Part shown: positions 12,801-25,029 of the stretch, piece by piece
Layout of the letters: every line of letters starts with the position of its first letter
Position numbering within the stretch: position 1 is the stretch's first letter
Source: Pithys albifrons albifrons
Taxonomy: Eukaryota; Chordata; Aves; Passeriformes; Thamnophilidae
Assembly (NCBI RefSeq): GCF_047495875.1
Contig: NC_092466.1
Location: forward strand, 14,380,561-14,444,560
Length of the DNA: 64,000 nt
Direction of reading: 5' to 3'
Made by a program: the position numbers and the translations under genes
Notes under the pieces: generated by a model
The model's database searches: none
Told to the model about the DNA's origin: nothing
Seen by the model: only the letters and a program-made list of their open reading frames with translations

Positions 12801-15800
12801 TCTCAAATCCATCAAAAGTCACATTCATTAAAGGCTGCTAGTTAATGTTCTTAAAGTGCTGTGATTCTCTTGTATTTGCTCAGACCTGTCCAAATCATAC
12901 CCTGCATTTTAATTCTTGTTTGAAATCAGACTGTGAGCTGATAGGAGAGGAAATGCAGCCTCCTCTACTTTATGCCTTGCTGGCATTAGGCTTGTTTCAG
13001 AATGAGCAGTTCAAGATGGTGAATGAACATCAAAGAATTAAGACTGGGAGAGATCTTTGTTTAGCACTTCTATTCCAGAAACCTTTCCTGTTTTCAAATC
13101 TTACTTAGCTTCACTTCCAGTCCCACTATGATAACTCCCTCTTCCCTTCAGTTACACAGAACAGTAATTTATGTATTCTCTTAGAAATAAATATTGCCTC
13201 TGTGCTGGTTCTGCTGAAGGACAACTGTGATGGAAGATGGGTGGAACTTGAAAGTAATTGACCTGTTACGTAGAGGAGATGTTTCTTTGTTGTAAAATAT
13301 TGTATTAAACTTCTTTTCCCCTTCCTTGTTCTGGAATTAAGTGTATAATTGAGTGTACCGACTCCTCTGAAGTGAAAGCTGGTGGAATTGATGTAGACTG
13401 CTGAGCTTATTTGTTTCCCATAAAAGAAACTAGTGCTAAGAACTAAATTTAAAACTAATCCATTTCATGTCTTTTATTCGTAGCTTCCATCAGTGATGAA
13501 CGCTCTGAGCTGTGGATTCCTTCAATAGCTGATATATCAGCTGTTTTTGTTAATATGGGCATTGCATTTAAATCTCTCTTCCCATTGCAACATCTTCCAC
13601 CCAGCTTTAACAATCGTGATATTTTGTAAGTGTTTTCCTTTTGATACTTGTTGCTTATATCCTGTGAAAGCAAGCCTTGTGCTTAGAATGTAGAAGAACA
13701 TTAGAAGGTTCTTTATTTCCCCTCCCTTCTGTGAAGCCATATTCTTCTTTAAGTTCTCAACTCGGATCTTAGTAGGAGAAAATAACCCAGAACTTCAAGT
13801 AATGTCTGCTAAGTAAGGATTCAGCAAGCCAGAGCATTGTCCTTTGTCCTGCATCTTCCTAATGGAGGCTTGCAGGAATGTTGCTTAAATAGCTGAGCAG
13901 AATTGTAAGTAATTGGTTACAAATTGAGTTAGATGTGTATGCTGTCAGAGAATTAGTTTGATTTGAAGGCATTTTGAAATATGCAAGTGTTTTTTTCTTC
14001 ATTTTGATGTAAATAGGCCTTTGTGGGCTTTTAAATAGTTGATTTATTGCTCAGATTGTGCCTCTTTTGTTAGAAGTCAGGTGCAAGAAGCAGTGAGTCA
14101 ACAACAGCCAAGAGAAGACCTGGCCTCTGCTAGTCCAGCCTTCTCCAGTCTACTTGAAAACAATTTAATTAATGTGATTAAGGTAAGAAAACCCCAGAGG
14201 TTTTTTGTGGGTTGGGTTTCCTTTTTGTGCGTGTTTTCTTTTTGGAGGGAGGATGGGGTTTGCAGGCTAGCCTGGAGCGTGTTTTGTGAGTAGATGCTGT
14301 CCTGTTGCTTCAGCTTTGCGTTCAGTTTATTGCAGGCTTGTTGCAAACTTCAGTTTCCTGACTGTCATTGGCTTCACTCACAACTGCAGTTCTGCTGCTT
14401 CCCTTTTCCAGCTGTGGTACTTAATCAAACATCTGCTCCCTCATATAGAAGAAACTATTCATTTCTGTGTTCCAGTGGAAATGGGAAGAAGAGTTGATGC
14501 TGGGTGATACATTTTGTGCTGCCTCAGGGTATTAGTGCAGCTCTTGGGATTATGGGGTCAGTCCCTGTGCAGCACAAGGGGAATGAGGTGGGAGCTCCTG
14601 GAGCTGTGACTGACCCTCCTGTGGAAGTGAGCTCTTAGATCCATGCATTGTCCTGTAGGGTGGATGAAGGCTGGTCACACTTCACAGGCTACTTCCTTGT
14701 GATTAAAGGTTGTGTGGTGAAAATGCTGACTTTATAACTGATTTCAATGTTCCTTGTGGAAGTGTCTGAATCCTCCTGACATCATTTGTGTAGAGATTTT
14801 TTTAACTATAAAATCTCATCATTCAAAAAGAGGCACATGGAGCATTTCCACTACAGACAGAATCTTGATTAATTTGTGTTCTCATTTAGACATGCATCCT
14901 GTTTTGTAAGTATATGTGATAATACTTGGGTAGGGAAAAATCTCTTGATTTATGTTTTCAGTATCACTGGTGTATTTAGAAAATCTGTTGGTCTTTCAGT
15001 TAGAGGTGGATTATTTGTGCAGTAGAGAAAGGTCTTTCCTATTCCTGTAGTGTCTGGGGAATATTGCCATTGTTCAAAAAATGAGCATCCAGCAGGTATA
15101 AAGAAAATACTGAGTGCTGTTATGAGGAGATGAGATGTTAGTACACAAGTGTTGCAAAAACAATACACCATTTCAAGTACATTTAATGTGAGGGTGGAAA
15201 GCTTAAGTACTCATCATGCTTTGAAATAAGCTAAACCAATTTCAGATGTTAATGCTTTGTATTTCTTTTAAAGTTTCTAGATTTCTGTACAACAGTAATT
15301 CAAGATGGATATTCTGATGAAGAAATATGGCTGCTGCTTCTGCTGCTATTTAAAATAAGCTTGGAGAGACAGTTAAAACGAGTTCCTTTGGTAGATCTTC
15401 AGTGCCTTTTTGTAAAGCTTCTGACCAGTATAAAAGACTGGGAGACAAAGGTAACTGCAGAAATTAATTGCCCTAGATTTCTGAAACTGCAACTTCTGTT
15501 TTCAAGTTTTCATTTTTTTTCTTGACAAATCAGAAAAATGGTGCTTGAAAATGTAATACAGGGGTTTTGAGAATAATATGTGTAATAGTAAGGAAAATTT
15601 GAAGCTTTGTTTGTGTGAGATTTGTGAAGTGGGTGGGTATACTGAGAGGGTTTTTGTTCCGTGACATTATGGTTGCCTGTCCTCTCCTGCCAGAGGACTG
15701 TTGTTTTTATCTTAAGGTTGTTCACTTAAATAGCTGAGTGTTTAAAATGGCTCTCTGAAAGAATTAAGAAATTATTACACTAAACTGCTAAGACGTCATT

Positions 15801-18800
15801 AAAAGCAATCTGATCTCCACTACCCTACTTAAAATAGTATTTAGGAGACTTAACTACAGGTGCAATGCAGAAATCTCTTTATGTACATCATCTGTTAGAT
15901 CAGTTCCTTTTATCCTTTATGCTGTCAGTCCTTCTAGGGAGTAGGTGTGTGTTCCTTTGCAAATAAAGCAAACAGCCATTCTTCAGTATCAGGATGTTTT
16001 GTTGTTCTTTTTAAAGATGCCTGAGCTCTGCCTGGCAGTGAGCGAACTCTCCAGTCATCACCATAACCTCCTGTGGCTGGTTCAGCTTGTGCCAAGCTGG
16101 ACAGTGCGTGGACGGTAATGACATCGTAATGTCACAAATGTGTGGGATCATTAACAGCTGGTTTATTTGTATAAGCTCAAAGTCTGATAAATGCAATAGG
16201 TGTTACATGGCACTTCAAAAAAAGTGTTTGTGTTTTCTTCTATGTTACAGATGTATATGGGATTCTTAGTGTGCATGTGTAGTTTCCTGATAACCTCTGC
16301 TGTGAGAAAGGGTTGTTAAATTTTAAATGTAGTTTCTGGGCTTGCGTGTTCCTGTACCCTGTGCTAAAGAAAGGCTTAACTTCATAGTCTGACATCAATC
16401 ACCTGCTCTAATTCTTGTCTGAATGACCAGAAATTAAATAATCTTTGGGTGATTCATGTCTGCTTCTTAGTATCACTCTGCATTCTGTATCTTTGAAATT
16501 AGTAAATTAAGATCTGTCTGAGTGAGGAGAATTAATTGGGTCATCTGTTCCAGACTTGGCGACAAGTATCTCACAGTGTGTATTTGTGCAGAAGCTGAAG
16601 CACTTCTGTTTTACTGGCCTCTTTATGAGTTTAATTGCACCTATATTCAGAAAGTCCAATTTAATATTTGTAGGCAAGTTTATGTCTAGGGAAGCCATGC
16701 ATAGCCTCCGCTACTTCGTAGAAACAGTGTGGATTTGAAAAATTCTATGGAAAATAAATTTTTTAAATTGTTTTTCAGGGAAGTAAGACGACGTCTTAGC
16801 CTAGTGATAATTTCAAAGCTTCTTCATAAAAAACATACAGAAATACCTGATGACAGTGACAAGCAGGTACTGCATATGTGTGTTGTGTTTGTATAATTTG
16901 GAAGTTTAGAAAACTTGTATGTTTGTGGTTTGCAATTTGTGTTTTAATACTGTAAGCCTCTTTTCAAGAAACTTGCAAAATTACCAGTTACTAATTTTCT
17001 GTTTAGATTAGTATTAAAATTATATTTGCACATGTGTGTAAACCTGCATGTTCTGCAGCTTGTAATATCTGATGTTTATGTGCCTGAGCATCAATATTAG
17101 ACATTGGAAAGAGATCTACACTTCTTTGGTCATCCTTTTATGTTCATATGGTGACACTCTTGGTTTTCATAGGTTTGAATTGAGGCAATGTACAAACACT
17201 TTAGTGTGTGAATAGTCAAAAATTACTCAAGGCATGAAAACTTCCTTTTTAATTAAAAATCCCTTTTCTCTTCTTGTCTTAATGAACAAATAATACTGTA
17301 GTGGCACTCGGCTTCCAATTTTCTGTTGCCAGTAAACCAGTCTATTTTGTTACTGTTTGTATGTGTAGATGTCTCTTCTGCTTCAGTTTGTGGTGTCTAT
17401 GAAACCTTCTGCGCTACTGAAGAGGATGAGGATGAGACAAAGACTCGAGGAGCAGAATGCTGATGAAGATCACCTTAATGTAGAACTAGAACTGGAGGTA
17501 TATAGCCAATAGTGCTTTTTTGCATTTGTCTTCTTATGCATCTTCTACAGTTTTGAGAATGTTTCTCTTAATTTTTGTTAACTGGGCATGGTTCTGCACA
17601 TGGAACTGTATCGTGTTGAACTACTTCATTGTTGTTCATCTTTAAAATATTATTCATGTTCAATTTTGATCATAGTCATGGAGAAAGAAAAGAAGTAGCA
17701 CATGATAGAGGAGCCTGTATTGGGCTGTTTTACAAACAGGGAAATGGTCAGATTTTCTGAGTCTTGTGGATTTCTTGAGTCCTGACTTCTGTAATCAGGG
17801 AACCATCCTCCCTCCCTTCCGATGTAATCAGTGGGAACTATTTGATACTGAGCCTGCAGGCTCCAGAAAGAGATTTCTGAATCCTTTATTAATCTTTTCT
17901 CATAAGCAAGTGTTGGAAAGATTCAGTATTTCCATCTATATAAAAATTGAATATTGATTTGGTTATTTGAGTGTTATCATGGAATCTCTTGATCTGGATG
18001 TAGAGGATGGGAAAATAAAGCCAACTGCTGAATTATTTTTCAGTTACTAAAACCACAGAAATTTTTATGGGTTACTTAGGTTATGCAAAAGTGTAATACC
18101 ATTTTAAAATGTTTCTAGAACATGGATATATTGTTTCAAATTAGTTATTTTATAAGTGTAGACATACTTGTCCCTTGGCCTGGCTGTTGGAGGAATCATT
18201 CCAGAAAGCAAAGATGGTGCTGCTTCCAGATGTGATGAGCTATAATGATGCTTTGACTGCTAAAGCTCTTTTGATTTCTTTCCAGGTGTACTACCTAATC
18301 TACATCCTCCTTCATCTAGTCAGTGAAGCCAGTTTCTTTGATGTTGTAAATTCTAATCAAAGGGTAAGTAACTTCAGTGGTTAGACCTTTAGATTTTAAA
18401 AGACTGTTTATCATGCATACTTGGTCTGTTTTGGTAAGAGCTGTCATGTGATAGAAGATCACCACTGGATAATAGCACTGAGGGAAACTTTTGTTCTGGG
18501 GCAAGGGAAATGCAGAAGAGCTTCCCTGGGCTTACTGGAGAGAAAGAAACCTCTTCTGCATTCCTGTGAATCAAGTTACCTCAAAACATAAGGCTGTGGA
18601 TGAGCAGGCATTTATTTTGTTAATCTTTCTCAGAAAGTATCTGGAGATTAACTCAGCACAGAAATTCTAAGAAGTCAAATAATTCTAACAACTTTTGAAG
18701 TAGGATTGAAATTTTTCAGTCTGGGGAAAAAAACCACTTTAAAAATAGCTAGTAAAATGTGTTCAAACACATGACAGTTTTCTGTGCTGGAATGCAGCCA

Positions 18801-21800
18801 TGCAGCAAGTGAAAGCTAGGACTGTAGCTCTTCTCTTTTCTGTAGTGCCATGTCCTTCGTGCCATGTGATGTGAACATCTGTTATGTAATGCCTTCTGCT
18901 TAGCCTTTCAGTAACCGTGCTCAGATTTCTGTGATCATTTGCTGGGAGTTGCAAGGTGTTTGTGTAAACCTTCTGTCCTGTGGAGTCACTCTTGACTTTT
19001 AAGCAATCTGTCATATGAACTGTTTGAGAGACGTAAAGCAGTAACGTTTGGTTGCATTTGGAGGCTTAAGTGTCTCAGTTAATGACTTAAATTTGTGAAG
19101 AACTTGATCTTTTTTATTTTTTTTAATATCTCAATGGCCTGCCCAGGAAGGTGGTGGATTCACCATCCCTGGAGGTTTTTAAACTGAGATTGGATGTGGC
19201 ACTGAGTGCCATGATCTAGTAAATGAACTGGAGTTGGACCAAGGGTTGGGCTTGATGATCTTGGAGGTCTTTTCCAACCCAATCGATTCTATGATTTCTT
19301 AATGAAGAAAGAATCTATTATTCAGTATTATTTGCTGACCTGTTAGCTATCAAGTGGCCAGAGGGGTGTGGCTGAATGTTGTGTAGGCTAAACTTGTGTA
19401 AAATCAATGTAGCTATTTAATTTCTTGTCCTCTTCCAGTTAAATGGGGTAAATTGTGGTGGCCTTGAGTGACCAACACTTGTTTGTAAGTAGAATTTCAG
19501 CATGTCTCACCTGTTCTCCAGAGCAGAGCCTCTTTGCAGCTGTTCAGTGAGAGATTGAAAACAGAAATTTTATGTAGAAATTAACAGAATATGGAAGACC
19601 CTGGGAGTCATTATCAGGAGATTATGAAGTTGTAAAACTGCTTTTTTTATTAGAGTAATCAGAAATTTAGAGAGAAATAAAACATCGGCACACAAACCTT
19701 GGATATATTTTACCTGCTCAGCCAATTCCTTCAAAAGAAATTACCTGAGTCATCATTACTGAAAAGGTTATTTTTAGGCTATTGTAGCTTCAGAACTTTT
19801 TTTGCTGATAAAAGATGTGAATGGCACCGCACTGTGTTTGCTGCCATGGGGACAGAAAGGGTTTGCAAATTAACGAGTAGGAACTTTAAAATTTGTGATG
19901 TAAAGCTCTGCTATACTTTGAAACTATTTTAAAAAACTCTTAGGCCTGGTTTGCCAGGTGGACACCATCAACTGATAGAGAAGCTTGTGATATTATTTTC
20001 TTTCTTTTCAATTTCCTTCCTTTGTATTTCTGAGAAAAAATTCAAACTGAAGCATATAATTTTTAACTTCATACAGTATTTGAATAACATTAGTTTTGAC
20101 ATGGAGGATTTAATAGCTGTACACTTTTGTCTTTATTTAGCAACACATACTGAAGCTTTGCCGTGCCTTAGATAGGTACATAAAAGGTGATATTAGGGAA
20201 GACGCAAGGCTGTTTTATCGATGTAAGGTAAGACACAAAAGCTGATACAGTTTGGTTTGGTGTGTTTTTTAGTGTTCGTAATGCTTGTTGTTCCTTCAGC
20301 CCAGCCCTGGAAATTCCAGGAGTTCCTCATGGGTTTGGGGTTTTTTCTGTTTTATGTATCTGCACTGTGTCTTTGCATGTAAGTAAATATATGTCCATTT
20401 TAATTCACTGAAAATACTCATTTTGCTAGCAAGAGGACTCTTAACAGCTGTAAAATGTGAGCTCATCTTTCTTTTAGCCAGGCATCTCAACTTCTAGGCC
20501 CACAGAGTTGTTCCATTTCTTTCTGTGGCAACCACTGATGGCTGACTAATTGGGAGAGCAGAGCCTAGATGCAGGGTAGGATACAGAGGACTGAAAGAGT
20601 AGCGTGTCTTACATGAATCTCCATGTTATCTTTCAAATGAATGAGTTAATTAAAAATGCTGTTGATTTAAGCCAACAGAGTATGGTAGTGTCAAGCTTGG
20701 ACAATTGCCTTTTGTTTGCTTTGTGGTGTGTGGCTTATTAATGGTAGTCCTAATTTTGTGACCTTCATGCTTTGCATGCTGTCCTAGCAAACCAAATAAA
20801 TTAGCTCAGTGGTAAAGTGTCCAGACTCAACTTTGCAAAGCCAGGGCTTCTTCAGCTTTAAATCTGATGTGTGCAGTTGTGTGCTTCCTTACTTCTCAAG
20901 AAGATTCTTTTTTAATTCAGCCAGATGAGTGGAGCATGGATTCTTTTAACAAGTTAATTACTCTTGCCCTGGATTGTTGTAACTCTGGTCGCTTTCAAAT
21001 CTCTTTCTATTTACCCTTGCAATGAAAGGGAAAAATCTTCTCCATTGCTTCATTTATGTAATAGAACAGTAACTTTCAGGGGATTTCACTGTGTTGGGTT
21101 TTAACACAGCATATGAGGGCAACTCAATGTGAATGGCTTGGATTAAACACCTGCTTGTGATTGGTTATGAAAAAGCACAGTTTATGTGTAAGGAATTTAT
21201 TCAGAAGCAGCCAGTGCTGCCTTGTTGGCTTTTGTGATTGCAGTTGCAGGCATCTGTGCCAGGTACAGTCAGACTTGTGTAACCCAAAGATGAGATGGTG
21301 TTTGGAAGCCAGAGGTTTCCATGGGGATTCCAGACATTTAACTTGTGGAGTCATGTGCCTCTAATGTGCTGGTGTGGAGTACATGACTGAATTCAGAGTC
21401 CAAATTACAGGGATCTGAAGCTGAGGTGGTGATACTTTGTGCCATTAAAGTTGTTCCCCTCCAGTAAACCTTGGATGTTTAGTTATCAGAGGTTTTAAGA
21501 GTTTGAGACTGGTGGTGGAAAATAGGGTACAATTTGGGCTTTTTTTTTTGTTTTACATAAGTGGCTTAACTAATCAATCTGAACTTGCAGGTAAAGGACT
21601 TAGCTACTCGGATACACACCAAATGGCAGGATGTGCTACAAACCACTCGGCTTACTCAGGTACTCTAATGAAACCTTTTTCTCTCTTCCCACGTCGCAGA
21701 GTGCATTTAACTCATCTTTTAGCACGTGAAAACAGCATATTCTTTTAAAGAGGGTTGTTTTTTTTACTTCCTAAGTGGCATGGCTATGGAATGATGTATT

Positions 21801-22580
21801 AGAACGGATTTTAATTTAAATTCTTATTTTACTGTCTTCAGTAAATCCAAGATCTCCTCTTCATCCTTAAAAGTGATACTTCTGTAAATGTGTGTGTAAT
21901 ACAGAGAAATGCTCCTACTGAGTCGAGTCACAGGGCCTGTCTCTGATTACAGTTATTAGCAGATGCTTCAGAAAGGATGTTGGGGCAAGAATGCAGTGAT
22001 GCACTTCCTACTGTGGTCTGGCAGTGAGCAGCTTCAAGACTCCTTGAGTCCAGGGCTCTATCCAAATATGTTTAAGGGCTTTTCATAACTCCTCCCCCTT
22101 GGAATGTGTAAAATTTCATGCAATGAGTAGGCAAAGCCTTTCATGCTGTGTAAAAGTATGCAGTAGTAAATAATGCCATGGTAAGTCAGAAATATTTGCC
22201 TTCATGACATTTAGCTGGCCTTGGTGAAATAGGTGGATAATTTTCTGCTGATACCTGATGTGTGATATTTCTTACTATGGGGGGAAGGAATTACAGTGTA
22301 ACACATGGCTGCAGAATCTGCTTAGCAATTGATGAAAGTTGATAATGATGCAGCTCTTTCAGAGCTGGTTTTTCCGAGATATTTGGGGTTGATTTGCATA
22401 TGGGAAACTGGCAAGTGTATCAGAATAAAATTCCAGGCACTTGCAACGCAATGTGGTGCTCCCAAGCCAAGCACTTGCCTACTCTACCCATTTCTTCTGA
22501 CATTGCTTTTCTGACTTGAGTACTAATTTGTTTTTACTCTTTAGGGAAAACTGCATGACTTCTGGGAGCCAGATTCATGA
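1..22580 (+). CDS. SLF2: SLF2, SMC5-SMC6 complex localisation factor 2 (5'-truncated by the window edge)
   Basis: SLF2 (FAM178A) works with SLF1 and RAD18 to bring the SMC5/6 complex to damaged chromatin, and SLF2 also helps SMC5/6 silence extrachromosomal DNA in the nucleus (known for the family). Coding exons, all phase-compatible and flanked by AG/GT: 1(partial)-142, 878-935, 2743-3944, 7159-7241, 8223-8336, 8602-8769, 10570-10672, 12134-12209, 13484-13625, 14074-14182, 15274-15450, 16017-16114, 16779-16866, 17369-17497, 18286-18363, 20141-20227, 21591-21659, 22545-22580 (TGA). They encode about 985 residues, against roughly 1,170 in human, so about 200 N-terminal residues are off-window. 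The first half is Ser-rich and disordered-looking with an acidic Asp tract. The conserved FAM178-type C-terminal half starts near exon 7159 ([20 protein letters not shown]) and carries the [10 protein letters not shown] and PVLKWLF stretches. The protein ends HDFWEPDS. Introns not listed separately hold nothing I recognise. The extra upstream exons and any in-phase skipped exon cannot be excluded. Confidence 0.93.
878..935 (+). CDS. SLF2: SLF2 small 58-nt exon
   Basis: This short exon is too small for ORF calling but is well supported. A pyrimidine-rich tract ends in TTTTTAG before 878 and the donor is CAG|GTATGA after 935. It reads [19 protein letters not shown] plus one base. That base (G) joins the AT at 2743 to make the Asp codon that opens the next exon. 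The preceding exon ends in phase 0 at 142, so both junctions keep the frame. Confidence 0.82.
2044..2048. repeat. Target-site duplication, left copy
   Basis: GTTTG immediately before the LTR; an identical copy follows it at 2645-2649. Confidence 0.8.
2049..2644 (+). mobile_element. Solo LTR of an endogenous retrovirus, with 5-bp target-site duplication
   Basis: The 596-bp element begins TGTGGTAG and ends AACACA, giving the TG...CA termini of a retroviral LTR. It is flanked by GTTTG on both sides (2044-2048 and 2645-2649), a perfect 5-bp target-site duplication. A TATAAAA box sits at 2185-2191, oriented with the plus strand. No internal viral sequence is present, so it is a solo LTR left by recombination. 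A 5-bp duplication suits ERVL-like elements, but I cannot assign the family. It lies in the SLF2 intron upstream of the large exon, in sense orientation. Confidence 0.85.
2645..2649. repeat. Target-site duplication, right copy
   Basis: GTTTG immediately after the LTR end, identical to the copy at 2044-2048. Confidence 0.8.
2743..3944 (+). CDS. SLF2: SLF2 large exon encoding the disordered Ser-rich and poly-Asp region
   Basis: This 1,202-nt exon supplies about 400 residues, over a third of the visible protein. It is Ser/Lys-rich with no globular pattern and ends with a long acidic run (Asp tract at 3768-3827) followed by a hydrophobic EVLMPLPKI segment. The acceptor (TTTGTAG) lies just 98 bases downstream of a solo LTR, and the donor is CAT|GTAAGT. 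The exon ends in phase 0. Antisense ORFs here (poly-Ser, poly-His) are shadows of the GAT repeat. Confidence 0.93.
3768..3827 (+). repeat. GAT trinucleotide repeat coding for an Asp tract in SLF2
   Basis: Twelve GAT codons, one GAA, six GAT and one GAA run in frame. The purity of GAT, with almost no GAC, makes this a coding microsatellite likely to vary in length between individuals. Acidic tracts at this place are compatible with a flexible acidic linker. Confidence 0.95.
5318..5825 (+). mobile_element. Old, decayed ERVL-like solo LTR
   Basis: The stretch opens with GGGCTGGAGTTAATTCTCTTTATA, split here only by age, and later shows ACTGACC-like CAGATGACCAAAGGCATATT, a pyrimidine-rich tract, ATTAAA at 5698-5703, then GGGGAAGTGAACAAG and a closing AGCCCACCATGA. 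This order resembles, from memory, a widespread avian ERVL LTR family. Many substitutions and small deletions are evident, and I find no clear target-site duplication, so both ends are approximate. It lies in the SLF2 intron 3945-7158. Confidence 0.6.
19136..19300 (+). mobile_element. CR1 LINE 3'-end fragment
   Basis: The segment contains the CR1 3' signature: GCCCAGGAAGGTGGTGGA, CACCATCCCTGGAGG, GATGATCTTGGAGGTCTTTT, CCAACCC and the terminal ATTCTATGATT. It is 5'-truncated, as most CR1 copies are. It lies in the SLF2 intron 18,364-20,140, in sense orientation. Confidence 0.92.
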
Positions 22581-24360
22581 CATCTTGCCTAGTTCAGGAA
22601 AAATAACAGAAAAACTCTGAAACCAAGGAAGATGTAGAATGAATGGAGCTTCACCTTGTTTGGAACAGAAGAAGTCTGTCATCTGAGTTAGAATTTGAGC
22701 TTGATTCAGACAAATACTGGAAATGTGAGGATCTAATTTGATTAACATTACTTCTGAACAATTAGAGTGGGTGAATTGAAAAAACCCCAGCCATTTTTAT
22801 AGCCCTGTCAGAATTGGCTAGAAATATTTTACCATATTGAAAGCTGAGGGAAGTTTTCTCGTTTTCATTGTTAATCATAAGACATATTTGAAAACAGTGT
22901 GTATTCATTTTCTTGGCAGTGCGTACCTGCAAGCATTGTTTTACGTTGGCTGGGAAAGAACTGCCCTGTGATGTGGAATGTGAGTTCAGAAAGAGTGTTA
23001 GACCTCCCCTGAGGTGAGGAAGTGGTTCATATTTGGGCTGAGTCCTGTTAGTCTGCAAAGCACAATTAGCATGAACATCCAGGGTGTCTTAAAAATACAA
23101 AATACAGCAGTTGCACATAAATCAAGTCACTGCTCTTGTGTTCACTTGAGGGTGGAAACAGTAGAGAGAGTGGTTGTGTCCAAACAGTTCAAGTGGAAGG
23201 TTCTTTCCTCTGGTTGTGCTTTATCAAAGAACAAACAGCATTCGCTAAAATGAAGTATTAATTTTAACTTGCCTTCCACATCTTCAGGCATGAATATATG
23301 CAGTGAATGTGACTGCACAGAAGTGTGCCTGTAATACTGATAAATATAAATATAAATGAGATCCCATTACACCAGTAGCATATCTGACTTCAGCACTTCC
23401 TCTAAATGGAGAAAATACTAATCCCAAAATATCAGCTCAGTGGAGATTTGAGATGAGCATTTGGCTCACCAGTGTAAAAGCTGTGAAAGCCATATGATGT
23501 CTGAATTCCTTTGTGTGAAGTCCTGCTGCACACACAATATGTGCTCAAAGCTTCAGGAGCTTTTGTGAAATAATTGAAGCTGTTTGTGAAGTAGTTGAAG
23601 GAAGATATGATTTCCATTTGTGCTCTCTGTGCAAATGCCATCATTTAAATCTACACTGTGGTTTGTCTGTAGAGTGGTGTATATAGGAAGAGAAAGTTAA
23701 GGTGTTGAGTAGTAGCACCAACTCAGATTCCCTTAGTAAGCAAGATTTTTAATAACATCCCTGTACACTTTTTATAACATTGTTTCTTTTTAATTCTTGT
23801 AGATTACCCTGTCTTGCATATTCCCTATAATATGAATGTAAAATAAGGCTAAAAAACCCCTGCCAACCACAAAACCTTCGAATTTATTTACGTATATTTC
23901 ATGCAAAGGAATGGGCACGTTGTACAGAAAATTTAGTATGGATTTGCAAATATAATACATGTTTTGTCTTTCATTTCAAGTGTTATAGTCATGTCAATGC
24001 CATCTTTTGCTCTGCCTTTGTTAGCTTATCTGCCTTCCCTCTCGTAGCAGTTACTCCGTTTAATATATTGTATGTAATTTTATTAACGTTTATATTTTTT
24101 CTCACTCATGTTGTGTAAAGTTTAAAATATATAGAATGTTTACTGTATTTAATGTGTATATATTTTCTTAACATGTAAAGCTGATGGTGTTGTCCTGTAT
24201 ATTTTGGAGAAGGAAAGGGGAGGGATTTAGATGAACAGCTTTTGTACTGCAGTTCAAAGCACTTTGAAACTGCTGAGGGTTTTTTTCCACATAAAATAAC
24301 AGCTTTGATATTTACCTTTATTCAACAGAACAATGAAAAAATAAAACCAGACATGCCTTT
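22581..24360 (+). other. SLF2: SLF2 3' UTR (likely extent)
   Basis: AT-rich sequence without coding signals follows the TGA. The end is set by the AATAAA at 24,340; later AATAAA hexamers at 24,835 and 24,994 could extend it to about 25,020. Confidence 0.6.
24340..24345 (+). terminator. SLF2: Candidate SLF2 poly(A) signal
   Basis: AATAAA about 1.76 kb after the stop codon. Which of three candidate signals is used cannot be told from sequence alone. Confidence 0.5.
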
Positions 24361-24834
24361 TTAATTAAATATCCCTGGACAAAATGGGCATGCCTCAGCT
24401 CTGTTTCACAAAAAAATAGCTTCAAGTCCTGTTTTGGTCTTAAGGCACATGTTACAATTCTAGGGTTCACAGATGATTAGCTGACTATAAATGGAGACAG
24501 TCTTGAAATTAGCTCAGCCAGTTCTGTGTTTTAGTGCTTAATGTCCATGTATGCATTCTAGCATTTTTCCTTTCTCTCTCTCCCTCCTACTTTGTCTGGA
24601 CTTCTCTTCCATCTGTTTTGTAGCTGAGGAGCAATTCTCCAATTGCTGAAGTCTAGACATGGGTTGAATTGGTGCACATCACAATCCTTACAGAGATCAT
24701 CCCAGAGCATCACTATGGAGTCTGTACAAGGGATTCCTGGCAATGGAATAGCAAACTTGCTGTCCTTGTTTTGCCAACTCATTTGGTAGCCCCCGGCCAG
24801 AACTTACATGCTTATTGGATGATGCTGTTTGCAC

Positions 24835-24840
24835 AATAAA
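24835..24840 (+). terminator. SLF2: Alternative SLF2 poly(A) signal
   Basis: AATAAA followed within 25 bases by a U/GU-rich stretch (TTTGTTTGT), a better downstream context than the first candidate. Confidence 0.45.
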
Positions 24841-24993
24841 GGTCATAGCTACTTTGTTTGTCCTACAGATAAGAATTTTGCACTGAGATCTATCTTTTGA
24901 TACTATGTTGGCTGCATTAAGAGCCATGTTATTTCATGTGTAAGTAGGTGCACTTTATCAGTAACTACGGAAAACATTAAAGGCTGATTATAA

Positions 24994-24999
24994 AATAAA
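24994..24999 (+). terminator. SLF2: Third candidate SLF2 poly(A) signal
   Basis: AATAAA followed by a GT-rich stretch and a long T run starting near 25,018. Confidence 0.4.
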
Positions 25000-25029
25000 C
25001 ATTTGTAGCTGTTTGCTTTTTTTTTTTTA